Source: Phalacrocorax aristotelis (taxonomy: Eukaryota; Chordata; Aves; Suliformes; Phalacrocoracidae). Taken from it: DNA of 64,000 nt. Shown here in pieces: positions 1 to 12,000 of the stretch. The position numbers were made by a program, and so were the translations under genes. The stretch is taken from positions 51,920,621-51,984,620 of the forward strand of contig NC_134280.1 of assembly GCF_949628215.1 (NCBI RefSeq), read 5' to 3'. Every line of letters begins with the position of its first letter. Position 1 is the stretch's first letter. A model generated the notes under the pieces. The model saw nothing but the letters and a program-made list of their open reading frames with translations. It was not told the DNA's origin and ran no database searches.

Positions 1-15
1 GCAATCACTCGCCAC

Positions 16-57
16 CTGCCACCGGTGCCCGATGCCCGGCCAGCCTTGGAGCAGTAG
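16..57 (-). CDS. MUC6: MUC6 array linker exon, copy 7 (probable)
   Basis: This predicted 42-nt phase 1-1 exon reads [14 protein letters not shown] after completing the split codon. The acceptor is TTCACAAGCAG behind a T-run and the donor is GTGGCGAG. It occupies the same place between long exons as the 48-nt exons at 9882 and 11292 and resembles them near its end (HRAPVA against HRVPV). The donor is not strong, so use needs transcript support. Confidence 0.45.
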
Positions 58-3000
58 CTGCTTGTGAAAAAATTACCCTCCCTCCCCGTTTTACTGCTCA
101 GCGTAACATTCTGTGGCATGGGCTATCTCCTTGGTCACTGAATTCGGGTCAGCTACGCTGGCTGTCTCCCCAGGCAACCTCTTGCCCACCCCTTGCCCGC
201 TCCCTGACAGGCAGAAGGAGAAACAGAGAAGGCCTGGGTGCTGCGCAAGGAGGCCTCAGCCATAGCTAAAGCACTCGCATGCTCTCAGCACTGGCTTTGA
301 CACGTGTCTAAAACACATCAGCAGACAACCTGCTAGGAACAGAAATTAGCTCCATGCCATGCAGAGCTTGTACGCAGGCCCAGCAGTGCCCCGGTCCCAG
401 GCTGGCCAAAGGCAGCGGGAAGGGAGGGCCAAGTAGCAGAACAAAAGTGCAACCGGCGTATGGTGCTTGCAAGGAACGATGGAAGGATGGAGGGGAGGCA
501 GGATGTAGGGAAGGGCGAGAGCTGGTAAGAGGAGGCAGAAGCAGTGGGCAGGGCAGGAGGGAGGCTTACGGGGGTGTGAGGAGCTCAGCCACGTTGAGGA
601 CACAGTTGAGGCGGGCGAAGATGCAGGCGAGGGCAGCGGGCTGGTCTTGGCTGTGGAGGGTGCGGAGGACTCCGGTGTGGACAGCTCTTCTGGAGCCCGG
701 GTCCTCGGGGAAGAAGGCTTGGGCCTTAGGGTCGTAGGCGTAGGCTTTGGGCTGGTGGTTGGGGCCGATGTGGAGGAGACCGTGGAAGTGGCGGGAGATG
801 GCAGGCGGGTGCTGAGCGGGCTGCTGGGACTCAGAGAGGTCCATGCCAGAGGGACTTGTGTGCTGCTAGCGGGGCTGGCCTCTGTGGAGACAGAGGTCTT
901 GGAGGTGGTGCTGGCGGAGGTGGTGGCGGTGGTCTTCTGCGTGGTCGGAAGTGTCAAAATGTATGGAACTGCAGTCTGTTTGTGGGTGAAGGCTGCCGGG
1001 AGGAAAGCACAGGTTGACTAAGGTTGGCAGGCCACGAAGGGAAGGTAAAGGAGGTGAGAAGAAGCCCTGGCAAGGGCCTCTGGCAAGAAGAGCCGCCCCG
1101 TATCGCTCAGCGTGTCGCTGGGCAAGAGGGAGAATTGGGCTCGTGGTTCTTCTCCTAAGCTCCCCCTGGTGCTTTGACCCAGGCAGGGCCAATGTGTGTG
1201 TGCCAGTCAGCGGTGGGTTGATCCGGGCTGGATGCTAAGTGCCCGCCCAGCCCCTTCCTCTCTCCCCTTCAGCGGGAACGTAGAGAGAATTGGAAGTGCA
1301 AAAGCAAAAAACCCCACATGCGTCCAGATACAGGGAGTTTTCAGAAGTGGAGAAACTAAGAGATAAACAAACCAGAAGCACCCACGAGATGCAAAGGCAA
1401 TCACTCGCCACCTGCCACCGGTGCCCGATGCCCGGCCAGCCTTGGAGCAGTAGCTGCTTGTGAAAAAAATTACCCTCCCTCCCCGTTTTACTGCTCAGCG
1501 TAACATTCTGTGGCATGGGCTATCTCCTTGGTCACTGAATTCGGGTCAGCTACGCTGGCTGTCTCCCCAGGCAACCTCTTGCCCACCCCTTGCCCACTCC
1601 CTGACAGGCAGAAGGAGAAACAGAGAAGGCCTGGGTGCTGCGCAAGGAGGCCTCAGCCATAGCTAAAGCACTCGCATGCTCTCAGCACTGGCTTTGACAC
1701 GTGTCTAAAACACATCAGCAGACAACCTGCTAGGAACAGAAATTAGCTCCATGCCATGCAGAGCTTGTACGCAGGCCCAGCAGTGCCCCGGCCCCAGGCT
1801 GGCCAAAGGCAGCGGGAAGGGAGGGCCAAGTAGCAGAACAAAAGTGCAACCGGCGTATGGTGCTTGCAAGGAACGATGGAAGGATGGAGGGGGAGGCAGG
1901 ATGGAGGGGATGCAGGATGTAGGGAAGGGCGAGAGCTGGTAAGAGGAGGCAGAAGCAGTGGGCAGGGCAGGAGGGAGGCTTACGGGGGTGTGAGGAGCTC
2001 AGCCACGTTGAGGACACAGTTGAGGCGGGCGAAGATGCAGGCGAGGGCAGCGGGCTGGTCTTGGCTGTGGAGGGTGCGGAGGACTCCGGTGTGGACAGCT
2101 CTTCTGGAGCCCGGGTCCTCGGGGAAGAAGGCTTGGGCCTTAGGGTCGTAGGCGTAGGCTTTGGGCTGGTGGTTGGGGCCGATGTGGAGGAGACCGTGGA
2201 AGTGGCGGGAGATGGCAGGCGGGTGCTGAGCGGGCTGCTGGGACTCAGAGAGGTCCATGCCAGAGGGACTTGTGTGCTGCTAGCGGGGCTGGCCTCTGTG
2301 GAGACAGAGGTCTTGGAGGTGGTGCTGGCGGAGGTGGTGGCGGTGGTCTTCTGCGTGGTCGGAAGTGTCAAAATGTATGGAACTGCAGTCTGTTTGTGGG
2401 TGAAGGCTGCCGGGAGGAAAGCACAGGTTGACTAAGGTTGGCAGGCCACGAAGGGAAGGTAAAGGAGGTGAGAAGAAGCCCTGGCAAGGGCCTCTGGCAA
2501 GAAGAGCCGCCCCGTATCGCTCAGCGTGTCGCTGGGCAAGAGGGAGAATTGGGCTCGTGGTTCTTCTCCTAAGCTCCCCCTGGTGCTTTGACCCAGGCAG
2601 GGCCAATGTGTGTGTGCCAGTCAGCGGTGGGTTGATCCGGGCTGGATGCTAAGTGCCCGCCCAGCCCCTTCCTCTCTCCCCTTCAGCGGGAACGTAGAGA
2701 GAATTGGAAGTGCAAAAGCAAAAAACCCCACATGCGTCCAGATACAGGGAGTTTTCAGAAGTGGAGAAACTAAGAGATAAACAAACCAGAAGCACCCACG
2801 AGATGCAAAGGCAATCACTCGCCACCTGCCACCGGTGCCCGATGCCCGGCCAGCCTTGGAGCAGTAGCTGCTTGTGAAAAAAATTACCCTCCCTCCCCGT
2901 TTTACTGCTCAGCGTAACATTCTGTGGCATGGGCTATCTCCTTGGTCACTGAATTCGGGTCAGCTACGCTGGCTGTCTCCCCAGGCAACCTCTTGCCCAC

Positions 3001-6000
3001 CCCTTGCCCACTCCCTGACAGGCAGAAGGAGAAACAGAGAAGGCCTGGGTGCTGCGCAAGGAGGCCTCAGCCATAGCTAAAGCACTCGCATGCTCTCAGC
3101 ACTGGCTTTGACACGTGTCTAAAACACATCAGCAGACAACCTGCTAGGAACAGAAATTAGCTCCATGCCATGCAGAGCTTGTACGCAGGCCCAGCAGTGC
3201 CCCGGCCCCAGGCTGGCCAAAGGCAGCGGGAAGGGAGGGCCAAGTAGCAGAACAAAAGTGCAACCGGCGTATGGTGCTTGCAAGGAACGATGGAAGGATG
3301 GAGGGGGAGGCAGGATGGAGGGGATGCAGGATGTAGGGAAGGGCGAGAGCTGGTAAGAGGAGGCAGAAGCAGTGGGCAGGGCAGGAGGGAGGCTTACGGG
3401 GGTGTGAGGAGCTCAGCCACGTTGAGGACACAGTTGAGGCGGGCGAAGATGCAGGCGAGGGCAGCGGGCTGGTCTTGGCTGTGGAGGGTGCGGAGGACTC
3501 CGGTGTGGACAGCTCTTCTGGAGCCCGGGTCCTCGGGGAAGAAGGCTTGGGCCTTAGGGTCGTAGGCGTAGGCTTTGGGCTGGTGGTTGGGGCCGATGTG
3601 GAGGAGACCGTGGAAGTGGCGGGAGATGGCAGGCGGGTGCTGAGCGGGCTGCTGGGACTCAGAGAGGTCCATGCCAGAGGGACTTGTGTGCTGCTAGCGG
3701 GGCTGGCCTCTGTGGAGACAGAGGTCTTGGAGGTGGTGCTGGCGGAGGTGGTGGCGGTGGTCTTCTGCGTGGTCGGAAGTGTCAAAATGTATGGAACTGC
3801 AGTCTGTTTGTGGGTGAAGGCTGCCGGGAGGAAAGCACAGGTTGACTAAGGTTGGCAGGCCACGAAGGGAAGGTAAAGGAGGTGAGAAGAAGCCCTGGCA
3901 AGGGCCTCTGGCAAGAAGAGCCGCCCCGTATCGCTCAGCGTGTCGCTGGGCAAGAGGGAGAATTGGGCTCGTGGTTCTTCTCCTAAGCTCCCCCTTGGTG
4001 CTTCGACCCAGGCAGGGCCAATGTGTGTGCCAGTCAGCGGTGGGTTGATCCGGGCTGGATGCTAAGTGCCCGCCCAGCCCCTTCCTCTCTCCCCCTCAGC
4101 GGGAACGTGGAGAGAATTGGAAGTGCAAAAGCAAAAAACCCCACATGCGTCCAGATACAGGGAGTTTTCAGAAGTGGAGAAACTAAGAGAAAAACAAACC
4201 AGAAGCACCCACGAGATGCAAAGGCAATCACTCGCCACCTGCCACCGGTGCCCGATGCCCGGCCAGCCTTGGAGCAGTAGCTGCTTGTGAAAAAGTTACG
4301 CCCCCTCCCCGTTTTACTGCTCAGCGTAACATTCTGTGGCATGGGCTATCTCCTTGGTCACTGAATTCGGGTCAGCTACGCTGGCTGTCTCCCCAGGCAA
4401 CCTCTTGCCCACCCCTTGCCCGCTCCCTGACAGGCAGAAGGAGAAACAGAGAAGGCCTGGGTGCTGCGCAAGGAGGCCTCAGCCATAGCTAAAGCACTCG
4501 CATGCTCTCAGCACTGGCTTTGACACGTGTCTAAAACACATCAGCAGACAACCTGCTAGGAACAGAAATTAGCTCCATGCCATGCAGAGCTTGTACGCAG
4601 GCCCAGCAGTGCCCCGGCCCCAGGCTGGCCAAAGGCAGCGGGAAGGGAGGGCCAAGTAGCAGAACAAAAGTGCAACCGGCGTATGGTGCTTGCAAGGAAC
4701 GATGGAAGGATGGAGGGGGAGGCAGGATGGAGGGGATGCAGGATGTAGGGAAGGGCGAGAGCTGGTAAGAGGAGGCAGAAGCAGTGGGCAGGGCAGGAGG
4801 GAGGCTTACGGGGGTGTGAGGAGCTCAGCCACGTTGAGGACACAGTTGAGGCAGGCGAAGATGCAGGCGAGGGCAGCGGGCTGGTCTTGGCTGTGGAGGG
4901 TGCGGAGGACTCCGGTGTGGACAGCTCTTCTGGAGCCCGGGTCCTTGGGGAAGAAGGCTTGGGCCTTAGGGTCGTAGGCGTAGGCTTTGGGCTGGTGGTT
5001 GGGGCCGATGTGGAGGAGACCGTGGAAGTGGCGGGAGATGGCAGGCGGGTGCTGAGCGGGCTGCTGGGACTCAGAGAGGTCCATGCCAGAGGGACTTGTG
5101 TGCTGCTAGCGGGGCTGGCCTCTGTGGAGACAGAGGTCTTGGAGGTGGTGCTGGCGGAGGTGGTGGCGGTGGTCTTCTGCGTGGTCGGAAGTGTCAAAAT
5201 GTATGGAACTGCAGTCTGTTTGTGGGTGAAGGCTGCCGGGAGGAAAGCACAGGTTGACTAAGGTTGGCAGGCCACGAAGGGAAGGTAAAGGAGGTGAGAA
5301 GAAGCCCTGGCAAGGGCCTCTGGCAAGAAGAGCCGCCCCGTATCGCTCAGCGTGTCGCTGGGCAAGAGGGAGAATTGGGCTCGTGGTTCTTCTCCTAAGC
5401 TCCCCCTTGGTGCTTCGACCCAGGCAGGGCCAATGTGTGTGCCAGTCAGCGGTGGGTTGATCCGGGCTGGATGCTAAGTGCCCGCCCAGCCCCTTCCTCT
5501 CTCCCCCTCAGCGGGAACGTGGAGAGAATTGGAAGTGCAAAAGCAAAAAACCCCACATGCATCCAGATACAGGGAGTTTTCAGAAGTGGAGAAACTAAGA
5601 GATAAACAAACCAGAAGCACCCACGAGATGCAAAGGCAATCACTCGCCACCTGCCACCGGTGCCCGATGCCCGGCCAGCCTTGGAGCAGTAGCTGCTTGT
5701 GAAAAAGTTACGCCCCCTCCCCGTTTTACTGCTCAGCGTAACATTCTGTGGCATGGGCTATCTCCTTGGTCACTGAATTCGGGTCAGCTACGCTGGCTGT
5801 CTCCCCAGGCAACCTCTTGCCCACCCCTTGCCCACTCCCTGACAGGCAGAAGGAGAAACAGAGAAGGCCTGGGTGCTGCGCAAGGAGGCCTCAGCCATAG
5901 CTAAAGCACTCGCATGCTCTCAGCACTGGCTTTGACACGTGTCTAAAACACATCAGCAGACAACCTGCTAGGAACAGAAATTAGCTCCATGCCATGCAGA

Positions 6001-9000
6001 GCTTGTACGCAGGCCCAGCAGTGCCCCGGCCCCAGGCTGGCCAAAGGCAGCGGGAAGGGAGGGCCAAGTAGCAGAACAAAAGTGCAACCGGCGTATGGTG
6101 CTTGCAAGGAACGATGGAAGGATGGAGGGGGAGGCAGGATGGAGGGGATGCAGGATGTAGGGAAGGGCGAGAGCTGGTAAGAGGAGGCAGAAGCAGTGGG
6201 CAGGGCAGGAGGGAGGCTTACGGGGGTGTGAGGAGCTCAGCCACGTTGAGGACACAGTTGAGGCGGGCGAAGATGCAGGCGAGGGCAGCGGGCTGGTCTT
6301 GGCTGTGGAGGGTGCGGAGGACTCCGGTGTGGACAGCTCTTCTGGAGCCCGGGTCCTCGGGGAAGAAGGCTTGGGCCTTAGGGTCGTAGGCGTAGGCTTT
6401 GGGCTGGTGGTTGGGGCCGATGTGGAGGAGACCGTGGAAGTGGCGGGAGATGGCAGGCGGGTGCTGAGCGGGCTGCTGGGACTCAGAGAGGTCCATGCCA
6501 GAGGGACTTGTGTGCTGCTAGCGGGGCTGGCCTCTGTGGAGACAGAGGTCTTGGAGGTGGTGCTGGCGGAGGTGGTGGCGGTGGTCTTCTGCGTGGTCGG
6601 AAGTGTCAAAATGTATGGAACTGCAGTCTGTTTGTGGGTGAAGGCTGCCGGGAGGAAAGCACAGGTTGACTAAGGTTGGCAGGCCACGAAGGGAAGGTAA
6701 AGGAGGTGAGAAGAAGCCCTGGCAAGGGCCTCTGGCAAGAAGAGCTGCCCCGTATCGCTCAGCGTGTCGCTGGGCAAGAGGGAGAATTGGGCTCGTGGTT
6801 CTTCTCCTAAGCTCCCCCTGGTGCTTCGACCCAGGCAGGGCCAATGTGTGTGTGCCAGTCAGCGGTGGGTTGATCCGGGCTGGATGCTAAGTGCCCGCCC
6901 AGCCCCTTCCTCTCTCCCCCTCAGCGGGAACGTGGAGAGAATTGGAAGTGCAAAAGCAAAAAACCCCACATGCGTCCAGATACAGGGAGTTTTCAGAAGT
7001 GGAGAAACTAAGAGAAAAACAAACCAGAAGCACCCACGAGATGCAAAGGCAATCACTCGCCACCTCCCACCGGTGCCCGATGCCCGGCCAGCCTTGGAGC
7101 AGTAGCTGCTTGTGAAAAAGTTACGCCCCCTCCCCGTTTTACTGCTCAGCGTAACATTCTGTGGCATGGGCTATCTCCTTGGTCACTGAATTCGGGTCAG
7201 CTACGCTGGCTGTCTCCCCAGGCAACCTCTTGCCCACCTCTTGCCCACTCCCTGACAGGCAGAAGGAGAAACAGAGAAGGCCTGGGTGCTGCGCAAGGAG
7301 GCCTCAGCCATAGCTAAAGCACTCGCATGCTCTCAGCACTGGCTTTGACACGTGTCTAAAACACATCAGCAGACAACCTGCTAGGAACAGAAATTAGCTC
7401 CATGCCATGCAGAACCTGTACACAGGCCCAGCAGTGCCCCGGCCCCAGGCTGGCCAAAGGCAGCGGGAAGGGAGGGCCAAGTAGCAGAACAAAAGTGCAA
7501 CCGGCGTATGGTGCTTGCAAGGAACGATGGAAGGATGGAGGGGAGGCAGGATGTAGGGAAGGGCGAGAGCTGGTAAGAGGAGGCAGAAGCAGTGGGCAGG
7601 GCAGGAGGGAGGCTTACGGGGGTGTGAGGAGCTCAGCCACGTTGAGGACACAGTTGAGGCGGGCGAAGATGCAGGCGAGGGCAGCGGGCTGGTCTTGGCT
7701 GTGGAGGGTGCGGAGGACTCCGGTGTGGACAGCTCTTCTGGAGCCCGGGTCCTCGGGGAAGAAGGCTTGGGCCTTAGGGTCGTAGGCGTAGGCTTTGGGC
7801 TGGTGGTTGGGGCCGATGTGGAGAAGACCGTGGAAGTGGCGGGAGATGGCAGGCGGGTGCTGAGCGGGCTGCTGGGACTCAGAGAGGTCCATGCCAGAGG
7901 GACTTGTGTGCTGCTAGCGGGGCTGGCCTCTGTGGAGACAGAGGTCTTGGAGGTGGTGCTGGCGGAGGTGGTGGCGGTGGTCTTCTGCGTGGTCGGAAGT
8001 GTCAAAATGTATGGAACTGCAGTCTGTTTGTGGGTGAAGGCTGCCGGGAGGAAAGCACAGGTTGACTAAGGTTGGCAGGCCACGAAGGGAAGGTAAAGGA
8101 GGTGAGAAGAAGCCCTGGCAAGGGCCTCTGGCAAGAAGAGCCGCCCCGTATCGCTCAGCGTGTCGCTGGGCAAGAGGGAGAATTGGGCTCGTGGTTCTTC
8201 TCCTAAGCTCCCCCTTGGTGCTTCGACCCAGGCAGGGCCAATGTGTGTGCCAGTCAGCGGTGGGTTGATCTGGGCTGGATGCTAAGTGCCCGCCCAGCCC
8301 CTTCCTCTCTCCCCCTCAGCGGGAACGTGGAGAGAATTGGAAGTGCAAAAGCAAAAAACCCCACATGCGTCCAGATACAGGGAGTTTTCAGAAGTGGAGA
8401 AACTAAGAGATAAACAAACCAGAAGCACCCACGAGATGCAAAGGCAATCACTCGCCACCTCCCACCGGTGCCCGATGCCCGGCCAGCCTTGGAGCAGTAG
8501 CTGCTTGTGAAAAAGTTACGCCCCCTCCCCGTTTTACTGCTCAGCGTAACATTCTGTGGCATGGGCTATCTCCTTGGTCACTCAATTCGGGTCAGCTACG
8601 CTGGCTGTCTCCCCAGGCAACCTCTTGCCCACCCCTTGCCCGCTCCCTGACAGGCAGAAGGAGAAACAGAGAAGGCCTGGGTGCTGCGCAAGGAGGCCTC
8701 AGCCATAGCTAAAGCACTCGCATGCTCTCAGCACTGGCTTTGACACGTGTCTAAAACACATCAGCAGACAACCTGCTAGGAACAGAAATTAGCTCCATGC
8801 CATGCAGAGCTTGTACGCAGGCCCAGCAGTGCCCCGGCCCCAGGCTGGCCAAAGGCAGCGGGAAGGGAGGGCCAAGTAGCAGAACAAAAGTGCAACCGGC
8901 GTATGGTGCTTGCAAGGAACGATGGAAGGATGGAGGGGGAGGCAGGATGGAGGGGATGCAGGATGTAGGGAAGGGCGAGAGCTGGTAAGAGGAGGCAGAA

Positions 9001-12000
9001 GTAGTGGGCAGGGCAGGAGGGAGGCTTACGGGGGTGTGAGGAGCTCAGCCACGTTGAGGACACAGTTGAGGCGGGCGAAGATGCAGGCGAGGGCAGCGGG
9101 CTGGTCTTGGCTGTGGAGGGTGCGGAGGACTCCGGTGTGGACAGCTCTTCTGGAGCCCGGGTCCTCGGGGAAGAAGGCTTGGGCCTTAGGGTCGTAGGCG
9201 TAGGCTTTGGGCTGGTGGTTGGGGCCGATGTGGAGGAGACCGTGGAAGTGGCGGGAGATGGCAGGCGGGTGCTGAGCGGGCTGCTGGGACTCAGAGAGGT
9301 CCATGCCAGAGGGACTTGTGTGCTGCTAGCGGGGCTGGCCTCTGTGGAGACAGAGGTCTTGGAGGTGGTGCTGGCGGAGGTGGTGGCGGTGGTCTTCTGC
9401 GTGGTCGGAAGTGTCAAAATGTATGGAACTGCAGTCTGTTTGTGGGTGAAGGCTGCCGGGAGGAAAGCAAATGTCAGTTGAGGGAAGTGGTTAGTAAGGG
9501 AAGGTGGTGATGTGGCTTGTTTTGGGGCAGAAGTGTTTTGCTAGGTTATGGGAACGAAGTCAGGCCCAGATTCCAATATTTCCGGTTCTTTTAACATGAA
9601 TGAATTATGTTATGCTCTCCAGTATATCTCATCCTATCTTGCTTCTTTTGAGAATTCGTAGCTGGTGATTGTTTTGAAGAATGTCTCATTTTCCTTCCTC
9701 AGGACATATTGAGATGTTATGAAGTTTCTCTACTTTCATGTACAATTTCTCTGCTTTGCAGGTATTCTACAATTTGCCTGCTGCAGATTGTACTGGAAAG
9801 GATCCATGGGAGAGCTGAAGCTACTGAAGGGACAGGCATGTGCCATGGATGACTCGGCTCTCTCCTGACCAGAGCACTCACCTGTTACTACTTTACTAGT
9901 TGGAGTCTTAGCTCTGGTTGGCTCCCTTGCTACAAAGAAAGGGATGAGAGAAAAGAATGGTTGAGTGTTGGGAATGATTCTAGGCAAAGCATATGGTGGC
10001 ATCTCCTCAAAGGGAGACTGTCATGTTCAACACCATTACATCCAGGGCATGTGGACCCCAATGGGTCTAAGTTGGAGAACTTTAGCCTCGAGTTCAGCAT
10101 ACACTTTCTTGCCCACCCTCCACTGGTGACTCTTTTGCACCCTGGGTCAGCACTGACCAGGGAGGTGGCATTTGTTGACCCATGCTTGTCATGGGTGTCC
10201 TAGGGCCTGGGCATCCACTGGATGGAGAGCATGCCGTGTGTTCTGTTTCTCACCCAAAAGTGTCCTGAGCTGTAAACTGGAAATGAGTTTCCAGTTTCAC
10301 TGCTTTTTGTTCCCCACCCCAGTGCATTCTTAGGGCACTGCTGTAAGGGGAGGGAGAGTGTGTTAGCTTGTCTCTGGTTGCTACTTGTAGGGCAGGAACT
10401 TACAGATGTTTGTACCCTGATAAAGGCTGTGCTCCAGAGACAAACCCCTGAAGCGGCAAGGGAGGAGGAGGATGCAGAGTCATGTGTAGGCCAGTCCCAG
10501 GACCTGCCTGGGTCCCAGAAGTCCATTGGGAAGGGTAGTGGGAACTGAGAATGAATACCAAAACTGAAGCCTGTGTGAGAAATGCTGCTTAGGAGAGAAT
10601 GGTGGGAGCTGGAAGGAGCAGGCAGATCAGCAGGAAGGGCAGGAAGGAGCCTTTACCAGGATGTGATGGTCTCAAATGTGTTGAAGACACAGCTGAGGAG
10701 GGGAAAAAAGCAGATGAGGCTGACGTGACAGGTAAAGAGCTGGGGCTTGGAGACATCTGTGTCAGTGGGACTTCTGGGCTGCTGGCAGGGCTGGCCTCTT
10801 TTGTGACAGAGGTGCTGCTGGCAGATGTAGGAGTGGTGGTCTTCTGTGTGATGAGAGGCTGCACGAGGTGTGTCTTTGTTGGTCTTCTGTGGGTGACAAC
10901 TACAGAGAGAAAAATCACAGGCCGATTGCGGGAGGACAGGGGAAGAGGGGAAGGTGAAGAAGGTGTGCAACTCCCAGGCAGAAGCCCCAGGGTATGGGTG
11001 GGGGTAAGAAAGGCAGGACCAGACCTACTGAGTCTTACTGGGCAAGAGGGAGAAATGGGCCAATGGCTCTCCCCAAAAAATATGGGGCGAGAACTGGGCC
11101 TGAAAAGTTCCCTCTGATAATTCAGCACCCCCTGCCTCCTTCTGGAGCTCCTGAGGGAAGAAGAGCCTCCCTGGATGTGCATGTCTCCCCTCCAAGGTGT
11201 TCCAGACTGGGCAAGGACATCCTCTGGGGAAGCTGGGTTAAGTGAAGCAGAGTCTTAGACCAAGGACATCTCTCAGATCCCTCTTACTCACCTACTGGGA
11301 CTCGGTGGTGCAGAGTGGTTGCTTGGGTTCCCTCACTCTCTGTAAAGTAAGAAAGAATGGCTGTTAGTAATGGCTGGGAGCTGGTAAGGTTCCTAGTTAA
11401 AGTGGGTTGTGATAATTCCTCAAAGGAAGCTGTAATCACTCACACAATAAGACCCAGATGTGTGCACCCCAACAGTACTTTCTGGGAGATGCGTGGCTTG
11501 GGAGAGGGTGTACACCTGTCTTCCCACTACAATAGACTTTCTTCCACACACTGTCCCGTCCTCTGGTGTCAGTTGCTATCCTAGCAATTCACGTTGTCAT
11601 ACAGCCTCGGAGGAGACTGCCTTTGTTGGCATATGGAGTACCTGTCATCCCAAAGTGTAATTTCCTTCTGGGAAGAATTTGTTACAATAGCTAGGGGTAA
11701 CACATATTCTGCTATATGTGAGCTTTCAAGAACTCCCTTCGAAGCATAGATTTTGCCTAAATCTGGAGGAAGTGTAGAGTATGTCTTTGAACAGAAATAT
11801 AAGGTTTAATATAATATTTGGATGTCAGAGGTTTGCTTTATTGGCAAGACACATACATTTCCATTTTTATCACATTTTCCCATTATCCATGTCTTTTCCT
11901 ATCTACTTGCAATGTTAAGACAACTAGTAAGAATGCTTGGGTTTTTTTATGAGGAATACATTGACAAGTGTCTTGTGAGTGATGGCTTCACCTGGCAGAT

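Larger units (their letters stand above)
1..9469 (-). repeat. Tandem array of a ~1.4-kb unit carrying mucin PTS exons (seven copies, left end open)
   Basis: Successive copies are offset by 1414, 1414, 1412, 1412, 1396 and 1412 bp, measured at the same point of the long exon. Copies are nearly identical in exon and intron. Length differences come from a ~30-bp indel in a purine-rich minisatellite next to the long exon (absent near 495 and 7535), a GT-run difference and a few single bases. The right edge is at about 9469, some 17 bp upstream of the acceptor of the first long exon. The left edge lies outside the window. Confidence 0.95.

Noticed and set aside
1..9469. CRISPR array or satellite DNA as an explanation for the regular repeats
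   Set aside because: The unit is 1.4 kb, contains spliced coding exons in phase, and lies inside a vertebrate gene.
647..9481. Plus-strand open frames of about 124, 95 and 127 codons repeated in every array unit, and other minus-frame readings of 92-108 codons
   Set aside because: They are shadows of the 423-nt mucin exon and its intron. Base changes between copies are silent in the mucin frame but alter these frames, and they lack any family resemblance.
10599..11117. Plus-strand 172-codon open frame
   Set aside because: It runs antisense through the 243-nt PTS exon; its open state follows from the T/S/P-rich composition on the other strand.
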